A stretch of 64,000 bases of DNA from Dendrocalamus latiflorus (GCA_017311315.1 CM029654.1:28190778-28254777); one strand, 5' to 3'; positions 51,801-60,084 are shown, counted from the stretch's first letter. Notes: generated by a model from the letters alone, not told the origin. Numbers and translations: made by a program.

Positions 51801-51934
51801 ACCAGAAGCTGAAACCGTCGGGGCATGCTGATATCTGTACTCGCATACGTACCTTCGGTAGGATCAGTCTTGGCTTCTTGCTGAGCTCGAGCAGAGATGC
51901 AAAGCAGCAGCAGCAGCACCACTAGGCAGTTCAT
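23203..51934 (-). CDS. LRR receptor-like kinase with malectin domain (LRR-VIII type), 24 exons
   Basis: A plasma-membrane receptor kinase: signal peptide, LRR ectodomain, malectin-like domain, one membrane span and a Ser/Thr kinase. Exons in transcript order: 51934-51853, 51501-51315, 35724-35653, 28792-28721, 28611-28540, 28294-28223, 28121-28050, 27969-27898, 27642-27571, 27479-27396, 27308-27234, 27103-27032, 26939-26874, 26638-26573, 26430-26386, 26290-26226, 26129-25741, 25474-25288, 25187-25005, 24849-24731, 24487-24277, 24179-23948, 23860-23710, 23610-23203. All introns are GT-AG, phases agree throughout, and the total is 3126 bases (1041 residues plus stop). Length and exon pattern, with many 72-base LRR exons, fit the family. 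Introns 2 (15.6 kb) and 3 (6.9 kb) are swollen by transposons. The ligand is unknown. Whether such long introns are spliced efficiently cannot be told from sequence. Confidence 0.9.
25005..26430 (-). CDS. Receptor kinase exons 15-19: malectin-like domain and membrane span
   Basis: Exons 17 and 18 (25741-26129, 25288-25474) encode a malectin-like domain of about 190 residues. It opens 'SFAVDCGGKRPF', passes 'RYYGIGLKNGTYNVVLQFAE' and ends with the signature 'EIHLFWAGKGTCCIPTQG'. Exon 19 (25005-25187) supplies a Gly/Ser-rich linker, a hydrophobic span at about residues 632-654 and a basic stop-transfer stretch (RQKRKR). Exons 15 and 16 are short linker exons ('ILPSGLNCLQQ'). Malectin-like domains in this family are extracellular and proposed to bind carbohydrate or peptide ligands; nothing here identifies the ligand. 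Confidence 0.9.
26573..28792 (-). CDS. Receptor kinase exons 4-14: leucine-rich repeats
   Basis: Eleven short exons, mostly exactly 72 bases. Most encode one 24-residue LRR in the phase 'DLxxNxLTGxxPxxxxxLxxL'. Examples are exon 4 (28721-28792, 'LTGSLPAFIGELTTL') and exon 8 (27898-27969, 'FTGRIPDYIGSLLNL'). Exon 10 (27396-27479, 84 bases) is the variant repeat beginning 'RIGDL' seen in this subfamily. Exon 14 uses donor GTAGGT at 26567-26572. Exon 6 uses the weaker donor GTTATG at 28217-28222, the least canonical border in the model. Confidence 0.88.
29022..29399 (-). repeat. 3' LTR of the Reina-like element
   Basis: Reads TGTTGTGTATC...CCATAACA on the plus strand. By eye it differs from 33712-34089 at a single base (A against G in 'gtggct-tgactc'), which implies recent insertion. 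Confidence 0.95.
29327..33694 (-). pseudogene. Reina-like gag-pol polyprotein with one in-frame stop
   Basis: A single frame of 1456 codons (including the terminal stop) from ATG at 33694, just inside the 5' LTR, to a stop at 29327. Domains in order: gag, including 'FDGNSDPLDWLSRCEQFF'; a CCHC-like knuckle, 'CFNCDEQFTRGHRC'; protease, 'ALVDSGSTHNFIS'; reverse transcriptase with 'FFDDILIF'; RNase H, 'VECDASGSGIGAVL'; integrase with an HHCC zinc region and DDE residues in 'HISMDFVDGFP', 'VSDRDTIF' and 'ADGQSEVVNRT'; and a chromodomain-like C-terminus, 'YKGKWEVLVQWSG'. The only break seen is a TAG at 30776-30778, between RNase H and integrase. The ORF extends upstream into the LTR from a TTG, but 33694 is the first ATG after the primer-binding site. 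Confidence 0.9.
33712..34089 (-). repeat. 5' LTR of the Reina-like element
   Basis: Partner of 29022-29399. The downstream 'CATAACA' is followed by the ATTAG duplication. Confidence 0.95.
34095..35652 (-). other. Remainder of kinase intron 3
   Basis: AT-rich intronic DNA without a gene. A segment at about 34890-35600 has repeated phrases around 'actgcaaaatcgtgg' and 'gcaaatagccac', suggesting an old repeat, but no ends could be defined. Confidence 0.45.
35653..35724 (-). CDS. Receptor kinase exon 3
   Basis: A 72-base exon encoding the first LRR, 'KVSALDVVGQIPEEL...'. It starts after TGCAG and ends at a GTATGA donor. Phase joins exon 2 ('CHITKL') and exon 4 ('DLRQN'), giving the junctions expected for the family. 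It lies 6.9 kb from exon 4 and 15.6 kb from exon 2. Confidence 0.9.
35725..36315 (-). other. Kinase intron 2, 3' part
   Basis: AT-rich intronic sequence without a gene, up to the Mutator-like insertion. Confidence 0.45.
36316..36746. mobile_element. Mutator-like inverted-repeat element (431 bp)
   Basis: Long inverted repeats of about 100 bp begin GAAATCTGGACACATTTGG and end with the complement '...TGTGTCCAGATTTC'. A perfect 9-bp duplication CCCACTCGC (36307-36315 and 36747-36755) is the Mutator-superfamily footprint. The GC-rich core carries an inner palindrome around 'GGTCGTGCGGT' (36438-36502) and short direct repeats on a 'CCGCGCGTCCG' theme. Overlapping Arg/Pro-rich ORFs on both strands are compositional. 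No transposase is encoded. Confidence 0.9.
36756..37751. other. Intronic repeat debris before the copia element
   Basis: No gene is supported. The segment at about 37640-37751 ('ttacaaactacttcttaaa...') resembles a fragment of a gypsy LTR. The short ORFs at 36955-37239 have no recognisable domain. Confidence 0.4.
37752..37997 (+). repeat. 5' LTR of the intronic copia element
   Basis: TGTTGAGAAACC...CCTCAACA, with a TATA-like CTATAAATAGGG near 37813-37824. Compared with the 3' LTR it carries a short extra 'attctgtg' unit and scattered substitutions, so the insertion is older than the Reina-like one. Confidence 0.93.
38545..39190. other. GC-rich block in the copia leader
   Basis: About 650 bp of very GC-rich DNA between the primer-binding site and gag, in an otherwise AT-rich element. 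Several long ORFs (for example 38549-39151 and 38641-39210, plus) overlap in different frames. They encode Pro/Ala/Arg-rich sequence without a domain, so none is called a gene. It may be captured host DNA or a family-specific leader. Confidence 0.5.
39191..39889 (+). other. AT-rich leader of the intronic copia element
   Basis: Sequence with repeated 'gcagaaaa' and 'cagaaattgc' phrases, no coding evidence. Confidence 0.4.
39890..40735 (+). pseudogene. Copia gag remnant
   Basis: Translated fragments around 40020-40155 ('LWTALKKWFERLK' then an in-frame stop) match copia gag. The intact C-terminal part at 40400-40726 is basic and ends with a CCHC knuckle, CYKCGKWGHWSRIC. Stops and frame changes between the blocks show it is inactive. 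Confidence 0.8.
41125..42441 (+). pseudogene. Copia protease and integrase remnant
   Basis: Protease is at 41125-41607, with 'LADSGTMNTILRETKYF' as the active-site region. A TAG at 41605-41607 interrupts the frame, which then continues at 41638. The integrase segment (41638-42441) has 'CPACATGK', 'GDICGPI', 'IVLIDASSKWSYVGL' and 'IRMDNAEEF'. The usual Glu-region string is altered to 'LTQNGLADALIKRI', so the catalytic Glu is not evident. A gap of about 390 bp with no coding evidence separates gag from protease. Confidence 0.85.
42584..44789 (+). pseudogene. Copia reverse transcriptase and RNase H remnant
   Basis: A connecting region (42584-43171) leads to reverse transcriptase at 43223-44029: 'KAKLVAQGFTQRPGVDYEET', 'SLYGLKQSGRMWYNHL' and the catalytic 'VYVDDLNIIG'. 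RNase H-like sequence follows at 44232-44789 ('LIGYADDGYLSD', 'TIIYEDNAACVAQV', 'HLTKHINPKFFYAHEL'). Stops at 43171, near 44029 and at 44453 break the polyprotein. Confidence 0.87.
45037..45273 (+). repeat. 3' LTR of the intronic copia element
   Basis: Starts TGCTGAGAAACC after the purine tract and ends CCTCAACA, followed by GAAAG. Confidence 0.92.
45274..46089. other. Intron 2 sequence between elements
   Basis: AT-rich, no gene or terminal repeat recognised. Confidence 0.4.
46090..48370 (+). repeat. Degenerate LTR-like sequence in intron 2
   Basis: The beginning ('ttggtgattaatggctcc...gggactaacatg') and end ('cacccctcctcttttaggc') resemble the two ends of a SIRE-type LTR of about 2.3 kb. 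A GC-poor middle has repeated 'gatgatccgggtagg'-like phrases. No coding region or second copy was found, so it may be a decayed solo LTR. Confidence 0.4.
48371..48711. other. Unassigned sequence before an LTR-like start
   Basis: A 91-residue plus-strand ORF (48442-48717) has no motif I recognise. The stretch ends with a polypurine-like AAAGGTGGAGA. Confidence 0.35.
48712..49130 (+). repeat. Truncated copia-type LTR
   Basis: Starts TGTTAAAATTGG directly after the purine-rich AAAGGTGGAGA and contains a TATA-like GCTATATAAAGCC near 48829-48841, as copia LTRs do. The right end is not definable and no partner LTR is present. Confidence 0.45.
49489..50000. mobile_element. hAT-like element rich in GAGCTCG motifs
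   Basis: The 512-bp segment begins TAGGGTTGTAAAA and ends TTTATATCCCTA, giving Ac-like hAT termini (TAGGG...CCCTA). The interior is filled with 'gagctcg', 'tcgagc' and 'ctcgagc' strings in both orientations, which would fold extensively. Flanking 8-mers TATGGCGG and CATGGAAG agree at five of eight positions, perhaps a decayed duplication. No transposase is encoded. Confidence 0.6.
50316..50455. repeat. Tandem duplication of about 75 bp
   Basis: Two adjacent copies share 'aaatttaagcctaaatga', 'cacaccatc' or 'tacaccatc', and 'attttcacaaaa', with several substitutions. Confidence 0.65.
50456..51314. other. GC-rich intronic segment beside exon 2
   Basis: Contains phrases such as 'gaggacctgtacgtaa' and 'gcaggggtttttttt' that suggest a repeat, a run of 17 G at 50763-50779, and a GC-rich stretch (50820-51010) like a plant 5' UTR or first exon. 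Overlapping ORFs (50676-51285) lack a domain. No gene is called. Confidence 0.35.
50763..50779. repeat. Homopolymer of 17 G
   Basis: An uninterrupted G run in a GC-rich context. Confidence 0.9.
51315..51501 (-). CDS. Receptor kinase exon 2: N-terminal cap of the LRR domain
   Basis: A 187-base exon encoding 'VAALNAIFGRWKLRA', 'WNISGEPCSG', then a Cys-containing end, 'CDCSYNASTVCHITKL'. This is the cap segment that precedes the LRRs in LRR-VIII kinases. The acceptor is TTTTGCAG and the donor GTAAGT. The phase matches exon 1 (split GTG codon) and exon 3 (split CTG codon). Its clear partner exon is 15.6 kb away, which shows the size of intron 2. Confidence 0.92.
51853..51934 (-). CDS. Receptor kinase exon 1: signal peptide
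   Basis: Encodes MNCLVVLLLLLCISARAQQ followed by 'DPTE', a hydrophobic signal peptide with likely cleavage after Ala in 'ARA'. The donor is GTACGT. In-frame upstream ATGs exist (for example at 51985), adding a basic N-terminal stretch; I chose 51934 because it places the hydrophobic core directly at the start. Confidence 0.85.
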
Positions 51935-52726
51935 AGCCTCTCCTCTCGCTCTTCCCCTGTCTGAAGTTCTCTTGCCTGGCTTCATAGCTCCGACTCTCCG
52001 AAATTTTTTTTGCATACTAGTGATTTGTAGACTGAAGTCTATCAGTAATAATGCCAAGTCCACGGATTCCTATTCTGCTATGATGGGCTGTCATTGATCA
52101 GGTGACGGTGAGAGATACCTGTGTGCACAAGCACGACTTGACTCACGTAATCTTTTGTCGTTCTTATCCGGCTCATTGAAGAAGACCAATGTTGTTTTGG
52201 AAGTCTTCAGATACTAAACAGTTGTTTCTTCCGAAGTGCTATACAACACTCAAATTGGTGTTGTATAATACAACCCACCTCAATTGGTGCCAGATCTGAT
52301 TGACACTAATACAAGAAGTTGGAAGGACTTAGTTGAGAGGTATTTTGTTGATGTGTATAGGAAAGCAATATTGAGTATACGACTTAGTCAAAGAAGCCAT
52401 GAGGACACATGGGCATGGGCCCTGGAAAAAAGAATGGCACGTTCTCTGTGAGATCGACATGCAGGATGTTAATAGAGAAAAGATTTCTGGTGAAGCAAAT
52501 CAAGCAACGCGAGAAATTAGCTGCATCAAACTCAGCTGAAATCAGAAATAAGAAAGAATGGAAGATCTCTGTAAGCTTCCTATACCATGTAAAGTCAAGG
52601 TATCTGCCTGGAGGTTAGCAAGAAATTCACTATCTGACAATGTCCTAAGGAAGCATACAAAAATGACAAAAGAACCAGAGAGACCATATGGATGTGACCC
52701 TATGTTTGTGATGAGTAATTGACGAG
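51935..52726 (-). promoter_or_regulatory. Presumed promoter and 5' UTR of the receptor kinase
   Basis: About 0.8 kb between the start codon and the copia LTR that begins near 52727. No TATA box could be assigned with confidence. The region is the only non-LTR upstream sequence left to the gene in this window. Confidence 0.35.
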
Positions 52727-54858
52727 TGTTCTGGAAAGTTTGAGTTTGAGTTGTGTGGTTCGTGCCATGCCGTTGCGTGGTGCAATCAGTTTAGATCGGA
52801 CCTTGCCGAACTTGGTCGAACATGCTTAGACGCTTATTCTTCCTTTCGACCGGGTAGGTCTATTTCGTGTTTAAGATCTCTCTCTAATACAATTGTGTGG
52901 TTACATTATTTCGAGCGGTGCTATGTGATGTGTTTCTTGTCTGTGATGGCTGCAGGACCTTGAGGCGGAATCGTGGCGAGGCATGGATGGTCGGACTAGG
53001 CACAGGCGGTGTTGAGGTCAAAGCGGTCCGGAGATGCCGAAGACGGCGAGGACTCGAGGTGGTTGCGAGGCTTGGACGACAAGAAACGAGGAAGCTTCCG
53101 GGAAGGTGCGGGGGTGGCATTTTGGTAAATACGCAGGGCTGCACAAAAGGAAACGGATTTGGTTTTGAGTTATTGGGTAAAGCACTGAGTTAGTTGGAGT
53201 TATTGGGTAAAGGAAGTTGTAAACCTGGTAACAAGAGGCTATATATAGAGGCTTGAACTCAGGTGCATGCATGTTTGGAGTCTCCCTTCTTTCTGTTGAG
53301 GAGTTGGTGAGGAGAGCAGAAGTTCGTCGTGCCCTTGTCTCCCGTGTGTGAGTTGCCCAGGATGAGAAATCTAGGTTGAGATGGCTGTAGAGGAACTCTC
53401 TGTAATCGTGTATGTCTCTGTCTCAGTCTATGAGAGCTGTGTTTTGTTGATGTGATTAGTTGTTCTTGTTCCTTTTCTTTTGATTTGAATTCTTGATTCA
53501 AGGAGTCTCGATTTCTATTGCTCTGAACTGGGTATATTCTCAAGGCCCCTTGGCTAGCAAATCCCTGAGAGCAATGGTTTTAAGAATGGTTTTCTCTTCA
53601 AGAATTAGTTCTCATCACTTCCTCTGTTTTTCAGATTTTAGGGTTTACTGTTTTTCGTAAACAGAGGATCCTCGTGTTCTTGAGTTTCTTAGTGAAAAGT
53701 GTTTCAGTTCTTATTCTCTTGATCTGTAGTGGATTCCCTGGAGTGATCAAGAATTTCATATTCAAGAGATTCAAGAACTTCAAGCGTGTTGGCTTTGATC
53801 TCATCTTCTGTTCTGCTTCTTGGTCTCCCTGTTTGTTTTTCAGTAGTTTTAGTCTTGCGGCCGATTGATTTTTCTTTGTGTTTCTCTGCTGATTCAATTT
53901 TTGGTTCAGTTTCACTTCCTTCTGGGGCCGGCCAGCTAACTTGGATTGAAGTCCTGTTGGACTAAACTGAGAAACAAAGCAGTGGTGCAATTATTTCTCT
54001 TTGTTAGTTTCCCCTTTTCAGGATTTACTGTTCGACAGATTTCAGTGATTCGGTTTCTGTCCTTTTCGATTCATCTGACTTCTCCCTTTTTGTTTGATGG
54101 TTCAGTTTTTTTTATATTTTGGTCGACAGTCGGTGTGCTGGTTTTTGTCTCCTGCTCAGTTTTTGTGCTATCTTCGCGGTAATCCTGTGCCATCTATTTT
54201 TCCTGTCTAGTGTTTACCTTGACAAAATTGGTATTCACTGTGCAATCTCTTTTTGGTCAGTTACGCTGTATTTTCTTCTTTGAACTGCCTCTGTTTTGTT
54301 TTGCTTTCACCGTTTTCAGTCTTCATAATTCAGTTTTCGGTCAAGCGAAGCATTCTCTGTCTTTTTGTTGCTGCTACAAATGGTTCCTTTGCCGATCAGT
54401 TTGTTTCTTTGGTTTGTTCAGTTTCGGTCGGCTGCTCACTTGACAGCATTCTTTCCTTCTTTGCTTTCAGTTCCTATTGTGCACCAGTTGGGCTTTTAAT
54501 TTTAAGCAAGATCTGCTTTGTTCTTTTGTCAACCAAGTATGAATTATTCCCTGTTTAGAGTCCTGTTTTCGGCAAGACTGATCTGCAGCTTCTGATTTAT
54601 CTTTTTCAGTTTTCAGTCAACTTGCTTGTTTGCTTTTAATCTGAATATTTCAGTTTTTGTTTTTCTTCATAATTGGCTGTCTCTTCTGTGTGATGTCTAG
54701 ACCTTATGGTTTTCAGCAAAATCACTTTCGGCTTCTAGTGAGCAAATTTACTCTTTCTTCATAGCTGCTATAGCTATAAGAGAAGAAAATTTGTGAAAAT
54801 ACTTCAGGACGATTTAAAGGCACCATTCACCCCTCTCTGTTGCCATTTCGGTCCTACA
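52727..54858 (+). repeat. 5' LTR of a SIRE/Maximus-like copia element
   Basis: The right end is well placed: '...CGGTCCTACA' is followed by a primer-binding site containing TTGGTATCAGAGCC (54860-54873). The left end near TGTTCTGG (52727) is a guess from the TG start. The T-rich stretch 53600-54780 is typical of these LTRs. The 3' LTR is not in the window. Confidence 0.6.
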
Positions 54859-54914
54859 ATTGGTATCAGAGCCGGTTAGCTCTTCCTCGTAAATCTTAAC
54901 CGATCTCTTGAGCC

Positions 54915-56381
54915 ATGGCAACGGATAAGTATTCCACCAAGCCCCCGATCTTCGATGGGATCGACTATCCCTTCTGAAAGAGTCGGATGGATACCTACAT
55001 TCAGGCTCAGGTCTATGTCATCTGGAGAAAAGTGAAAACACACTATGTTATTCCTACCGATGAGAACATCAATGTGGCGCTATGTTGTTCCTGCCGATGA
55101 GAACATCAATGTGGCGAACATGCTCGATGTTGAGGCGAATGCTAAGGCGAGGAACATCATAATTCAAGGTCTTAGCGGAAGCGAGTTCGATCGCATTTCT
55201 CATCTCTCGTCGGCCTACGACATCTGGGTGACCCTCGACGCATACCATGAGGGCACCACCCAGATTAAGACAGTACGACAGGACCAGTTCAAGAGAGATT
55301 ACAACAAGTTTGAAATGCTCGCTGGTGAGTCCTTAGATGAGTGTTTTGCGAGGTTTCACAAGATTCTGAGCAATCTCCGAGCAGTCGGTCTCACGTACTT
55401 CGACTTGGACAACGCTCGACATATGCTTTCTGCTCTTGATTTGCATGTTTGGGAGATGAAAGTGACCACCATCAAGGACACGACCGATCTTTCGACCCTG
55501 ACTCTTGACGTGTTGTATTCACGCCTCAAGACTCACGAGATTGACATTGTCTCTCGTAGGTCGAAATCACAGTCGATGGCATTGGTCACCGATCCCAGTC
55601 CTGTTTTTGGTGTTTTCTCTGATAATGCTACTAGTTTTTCCCTAGCTGCTCTCTGTGAAGTTACCGATGATCAATTAGAACAGCTACCAGAAGACCAGTT
55701 AGCCCTTCTAACTAGAACGTTCTCCCATGCATACAAGAGAGTGAGGGACAGAAAGAGGGGTGGGCCGATAATCTGCTTCAAGTGTGGTGGCCCCAACCAC
55801 ATTCGGGCGAATTGCCCCAAGCTAGAGAAGGGCAAGGGCGACTACGATGGTATGAGCAAGAATGACTACATCAACAAGAACCGCAACAAGAAGCCTCTAG
55901 CTCACGCCCAAGGCAAAGAGTATAAGTTCCGCAACCTTAGCAAAGCCAAGAAGCTCTAACACCACGTCCTCACCGCCTTCGACGACATTGACTTCAGCGA
56001 CATGGAGGGCTGGAGTGACGACGACGGCAAGGATGATCAAGATCCCAAGGATGGCGACGACTTCATCAGCATGTGCTTTATGGCCCATGAGGGCAACGTC
56101 AGCGACGACGAGCTCTACACCGACACCGATGACGTATGTCCCTCCTATGACCAGCTCAATGATGCATTTCTGAAGCTAAGAAAATTTTATGCTAAATCTA
56201 GAGTTAGGGTTGTTGATCTTGAGAAGGAAGTAGATAGATTGTCACGGGAGCTTACTTCACTTATATCTGCTCCCTCCCGTGACGAATGTGGCATGTGTTC
56301 TTCTCTGCTTGGTGATATGGAGAAGCTAAGGACCTCTCATGATAGTGTGACTGCTGAGCTTGACATGATTAAGGTGGAAAA
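54915..56381 (+). pseudogene. SIRE-like copia gag, broken and interrupted
   Basis: ATG at 54915 opens 'MATDKYSTKPPIFDGIDYPF', then a TGA (54975-54977) replaces the expected Trp codon. A 37-bp tandem duplication (55043-55079 and 55080-55116) shifts the frame. The main ORF (55045-55959) has the copia gag core ('YDIWVTLDAYHEGT', 'ESLDECFARFHKIL') and a knuckle, CFKCGGPNHIRANC. After a TAA at 55957 the same frame continues to about 56381, where a gypsy LTR begins. The rest of this element lies outside the window or beyond the insertion. Confidence 0.87.
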
Positions 56382-56638
56382 TGTTAGTCTCGTAGGGGTG
56401 GCCCCCACCTAAACCCAGAAGGCCTGGTAGGAGATTATAAGGCCCAGAATAGGCCATGTATAATGACATAACTGCCCCCAGAGGGGATAACCAGATGTAA
56501 GGGTATAACTGTAAAAGCACTCCTCATGTGTATATATATATATATGAGTACAAGCCATGGGGAGAGACCAGGCCATTACACTTATCTTCATCACTCTCCA
56601 CTACCATCTCTTTCTCTGTTTGGTCTGTAGCCACAACA
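56382..56638 (+). repeat. 5' LTR of the Tat-like element
   Basis: Starts near TGTTAGTCTCG and ends ...CCACAACA, directly before the primer-binding site. A TATA-like (TA)n tract lies at 56531-56546. The left end is an inference from TGTT/AACA symmetry, because the partner LTR is outside the window. Confidence 0.55.
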
Positions 56639-56692
56639 GTTGGCGCCGTTCGTGGGGAGGACAAGGACAAGCCTGAAGACCGAAGAAGAAGG

Positions 56693-59127
56693 ATGGCACC
56701 GAAAAAAGCTTCTGCAGCGGCGGCGAAGGGAAAGAAGGCGGCCGGGCCGGAGCGTCGTATGAGCACCAGGGCTTCGGCATCGGCAGCGGCGGACGCGGGT
56801 GCCGATGCAGGCGCGGTGGCCGAAGACATCGACGTTCGCGCGGCGACGACCAACCTCGTCATCGGCACCGCGACGACCAACCTCGTCACCGGCACCGCGA
56901 CGACCAACCCCGCCACCGGCGTTGCGGGGACGGACCCGCGGTCGAAGACGTTGACACGGGTGCGGCAGCAACCGACCCCGCCGACGCAACGACAGCCGAC
57001 CTCGCCGCCCCCACTGCAACCCTCGCCGGCGGCGCGGACCGGGCGGTTCGAGGTAGCCACGACGGAGCGACCGGCTGCTCGGGACCTCGCGACGCGGTCG
57101 TCCCCGCGCCGATCCGCCCGTCGGGAGTACCGACGACCCCGCCTGCACCGGCGGTGGAAAGTGCCCTGCTGGCGGCTCTCAACGTGTTCCAGCGGGAGCT
57201 AGGGGACCTTCGCGGCGCCGTCAGAAATATGCAAGAGGCTCGGAGTCAGCAGGCCGCGCCAGTAATCGCGTCCGAGCCCACGCCGGAGAGGGCGAACAGT
57301 CGCGAAGCCCCCACGTCTAGCCGCGTGCCGCTGCGGCGCGTGGATCCGGAGTCCCCGCTTTCGGCGGGGTTGCAGCAGGCGGCATGGCCCGAAGACTTCA
57401 AGTTTCCTAGCGCCATCGACTCGTACAAAGGCGACACGGACCCTCGTGAGTTCGTGCGCGTATACGAAACCGCGATCGAAGCCGCGGGCGGAGACGACAC
57501 CACGAAGGCGAAGGAACTCCCCCTCGCGCTACAAGGAGTGGCGCTCTCTTGGTTCTTTACCATAGAGCCGGGCTCCATCTACGCGTGGGAACAGCTTCGC
57601 GTCCGCCTTCACAACAACTTCCAAGGAAACTACGTCGACCGCGTCGACGCGGACCAGCTCTTTGCCGTGAAGCAAAAACCCTCGGAGAAGCTCCGGGACT
57701 ACTTCAAACGCTTCGCCAAGATTCGATGCCAAGTGAAAGACATCAACGAAACCACCATCGTTAATGCAGCCATACAGGGCCTTCGCCCGGGCCCGATGGC
57801 CGAGTACAATGCGCGAAAGCCAATCAAGACGGTGGCGAAGCTCTTCGACAAGATGGAAGAATATGCCAGGGCGGAGGAAGACGCGCGGCGAAGGCAAGGT
57901 GACGACTCCGACACCAACCAGGTCGGAGCCTCGGCAAAGGCCGAAGATCCGCCGAAGGGCGGTTCTTCGAAGGGAAAACGTAAGCAGGAGTCGCCCTGGG
58001 ACGCGCCCGACCGCAGGGACAACTCGCATAAGGAATCGTCCGATTAGCCCAAGCGTGGCCAGCAGAGGTCGAGGCGAAACCGGTACGTCCTCGACATCGA
58101 AGGCGGCTCCGACGAAGGTGCTCCAGTAGGCCGAGGCGGTCGGGGGCGTCGTGGCCGGGGGCGCGGCCGTGGCAGGGGCCGCGACGATAAGGGTCGTGGA
58201 GATTACGACGACCAGCATTAGGGACTGTGGTGCGTAGTCCATGGCCGCGACAATCATGACACCCGCGCCTGCACCTCCATCGCGGCGCTCCGCGACAGCG
58301 TCGCTAGGGACAGGAACCCGGAGGCGCGCCCGCCTGCGGTGGCCCACGTCCAATTCTCGTACGAGGCCCCCGTGTAGGTACAGGCGCAAGGGATGCAACC
58401 CCAGAAAGGCACCTTACGGATCCAAGCTCACGTACAGCAGCCTCGGGAGGGCCTCCTGCCGCTGCAAGCCCCGGACGCAACCTACCGTAGGGTCATTAAC
58501 GTCATTTCCGGAGGCTCTGCGCTGGAATTCGCCTCAGCACGGCAGCAGAAGGCCTATGCGCGAAGATTACATCACGTGGCGGCATACCCAGCGCAAGCAC
58601 CGCCGGAGTGGGCGCAGCACGAAGTTACATTCACACCCGGCGACGCCCAGGGTGTGGATTTCCCTCATCAGGACCCCCTGGTCATCCGGGTCACCATCGC
58701 GGGATGCGACGTGGGGCGCGCCTTGGTGGACGGTGGTAGCTCCGCGAACGTATTGTTCGCGGCGGCCTTCGACCAGATGGGGATCCCTCGAAGCCGCCTA
58801 GGGCCCTCGGGAATCCCGCTGCAGGGCTTCGGGGGACAGCCCCTGCAGGCGCTGGGCCAAATCGGTCTTCAAGTCTCCTTCGGCCGAGATGACAATGTGC
58901 GGACCGAAGATGCCACCTTCGACGTGGTCGACCTTCCGTACCCCTACAATGCCATACTAGGGCGCCCAATTCTCAACTCCTTCGGCGCGGTACCACATCA
59001 CGGCTATCTATGCATGAAGATCCCGGGTCCCCGGACCATCATTACCGTCCGAGGCAACCAGGAGATGGCCCGGCGCATCGAGCCAGGCGCCAGGTGCCCG
59101 CGTCGCGAAGCCCAACGGCGCTCCTAG
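56693..59127 (+). pseudogene. Tat-like gag and protease region with scattered breaks
   Basis: ATG at 56693 opens an Ala-rich N-terminus ('MAPKKASAAAAKGKKAAG'). A one-base frame change near 56940 moves reading into the frame used by 57154-59127. Gag core: 'GDTDPREFVRVYETAIEAAG', 'ALQGVALSWFFTI', 'LRDYFKRFAKIRCQV'. A TAG at 58045 is followed in frame by an Arg/Gly-rich tail and a knuckle-like 'WCVVHGRDNHDTRAC'. Further stops lie near 58198 and 58375. The aspartic protease follows: 'RALVDGGSSANVLF' and 'ILGRPILNSFGAVPHHGYLC'. Nothing after protease resembles polymerase. The breaks are few, suggesting moderate age. Confidence 0.85.
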
Positions 59128-59373
59128 AGCTGGCGTCACCACACGGAGGTCCGCGGGGCCATTCACAGGCGCCTTGGCCGGCCCTGCAGATGTCTAGCCA
59201 CTAGAGGCTTCGGCCGCACCACGGGCAAGCGGTTAGTATACCCATCCGTTGTAGTTGCTCGCCCGCGTAAACGGGGATGTAATGAAGATCACCGTTTGTC
59301 GCTAATCTTTCTTTATCACGCGCAAATACGCGGTGAAGGCGTGCGCAGGCTCAGCCAACGCGCGCGTTCCCGC

Positions 59374-60060
59374 AGTATAAATTGAAGTCGCACGCTCGCG
59401 TGTGCACTCGCCGTAGCCAAAAGGTAACGGGCCTGAGTATAAACAAAGACGCACGTTCGCGTGTGCACTCGCCGTAGCCAGGGGTGCGGGACTGAGTATA
59501 AATCGAAGTCGCACGCTCGCGTGTGCACTCGCCGTAGCCAAAAGGTGACGGGCCTGAGTATAAACAAAGACGCACGTTCGCGTGTGCACTCGCCGTAGCC
59601 AGGGGTGCGGGACTGAGTATAAATCGAAGTCGCACGCTCGCGTGTGCACTCGCCGTAGCCAAAAGGTGACAGGCCTGAGTATAAATAAAGACGCACGTTC
59701 GCGTGTGCACTCGCCGTAGCCAGGGGTGCGGGACTGAGTATAAATCGAAGTCGCACGTTCGCGTGTGCACTCGCCGTAGCCAAAAGGTGACCGGCCTGAG
59801 TATAAACAAAGACGCACGTTCGCGTGTGCACTCGCCGTAGCCAGGGGTGCGGGACTGAGTATAAATCGAAGTCGCACGTTCGCGTGTGCACTCGCCGTAG
59901 CCAAAAGGTGACGGGCCTGAGTATAAACAAAGACGCACGTTCGCGTGTGCACTCGCCGTAGCCAGGGGTGCGGGACTGAGTATAAATCGAAGTCGCACGT
60001 TCGCGTGTGCACTCGCCGTAGCCAAAAGGTGACGGGCCTGAGTATAAACAAAAGACGCAC
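59374..60060. repeat. Minisatellite array, period about 121 bp
   Basis: Alternating half-units of about 60-61 bp share 'cgtgtgcactcgccgtagcc' (11 occurrences) and 'gagtataaa'. One half-unit has 'aaaaggtgacgggc', the other 'aggggtgcgggac'. The 121-bp higher-order unit repeats about 5.5 times with few differences. All three minus frames are open across it, a product of the repeat, not a gene. Confidence 0.93.
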
Positions 60061-60084
60061 CGGGGGGACGCCCTCGCGCGCATC

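Noticed and set aside
59302..60083. Three long overlapping minus-strand ORFs of 224-255 codons
   Set aside because: They are open in all three frames because the 121-bp repeat lacks stops on that strand and its period cycles the frames. The proteins are the same repeats read in rotation, without a domain.
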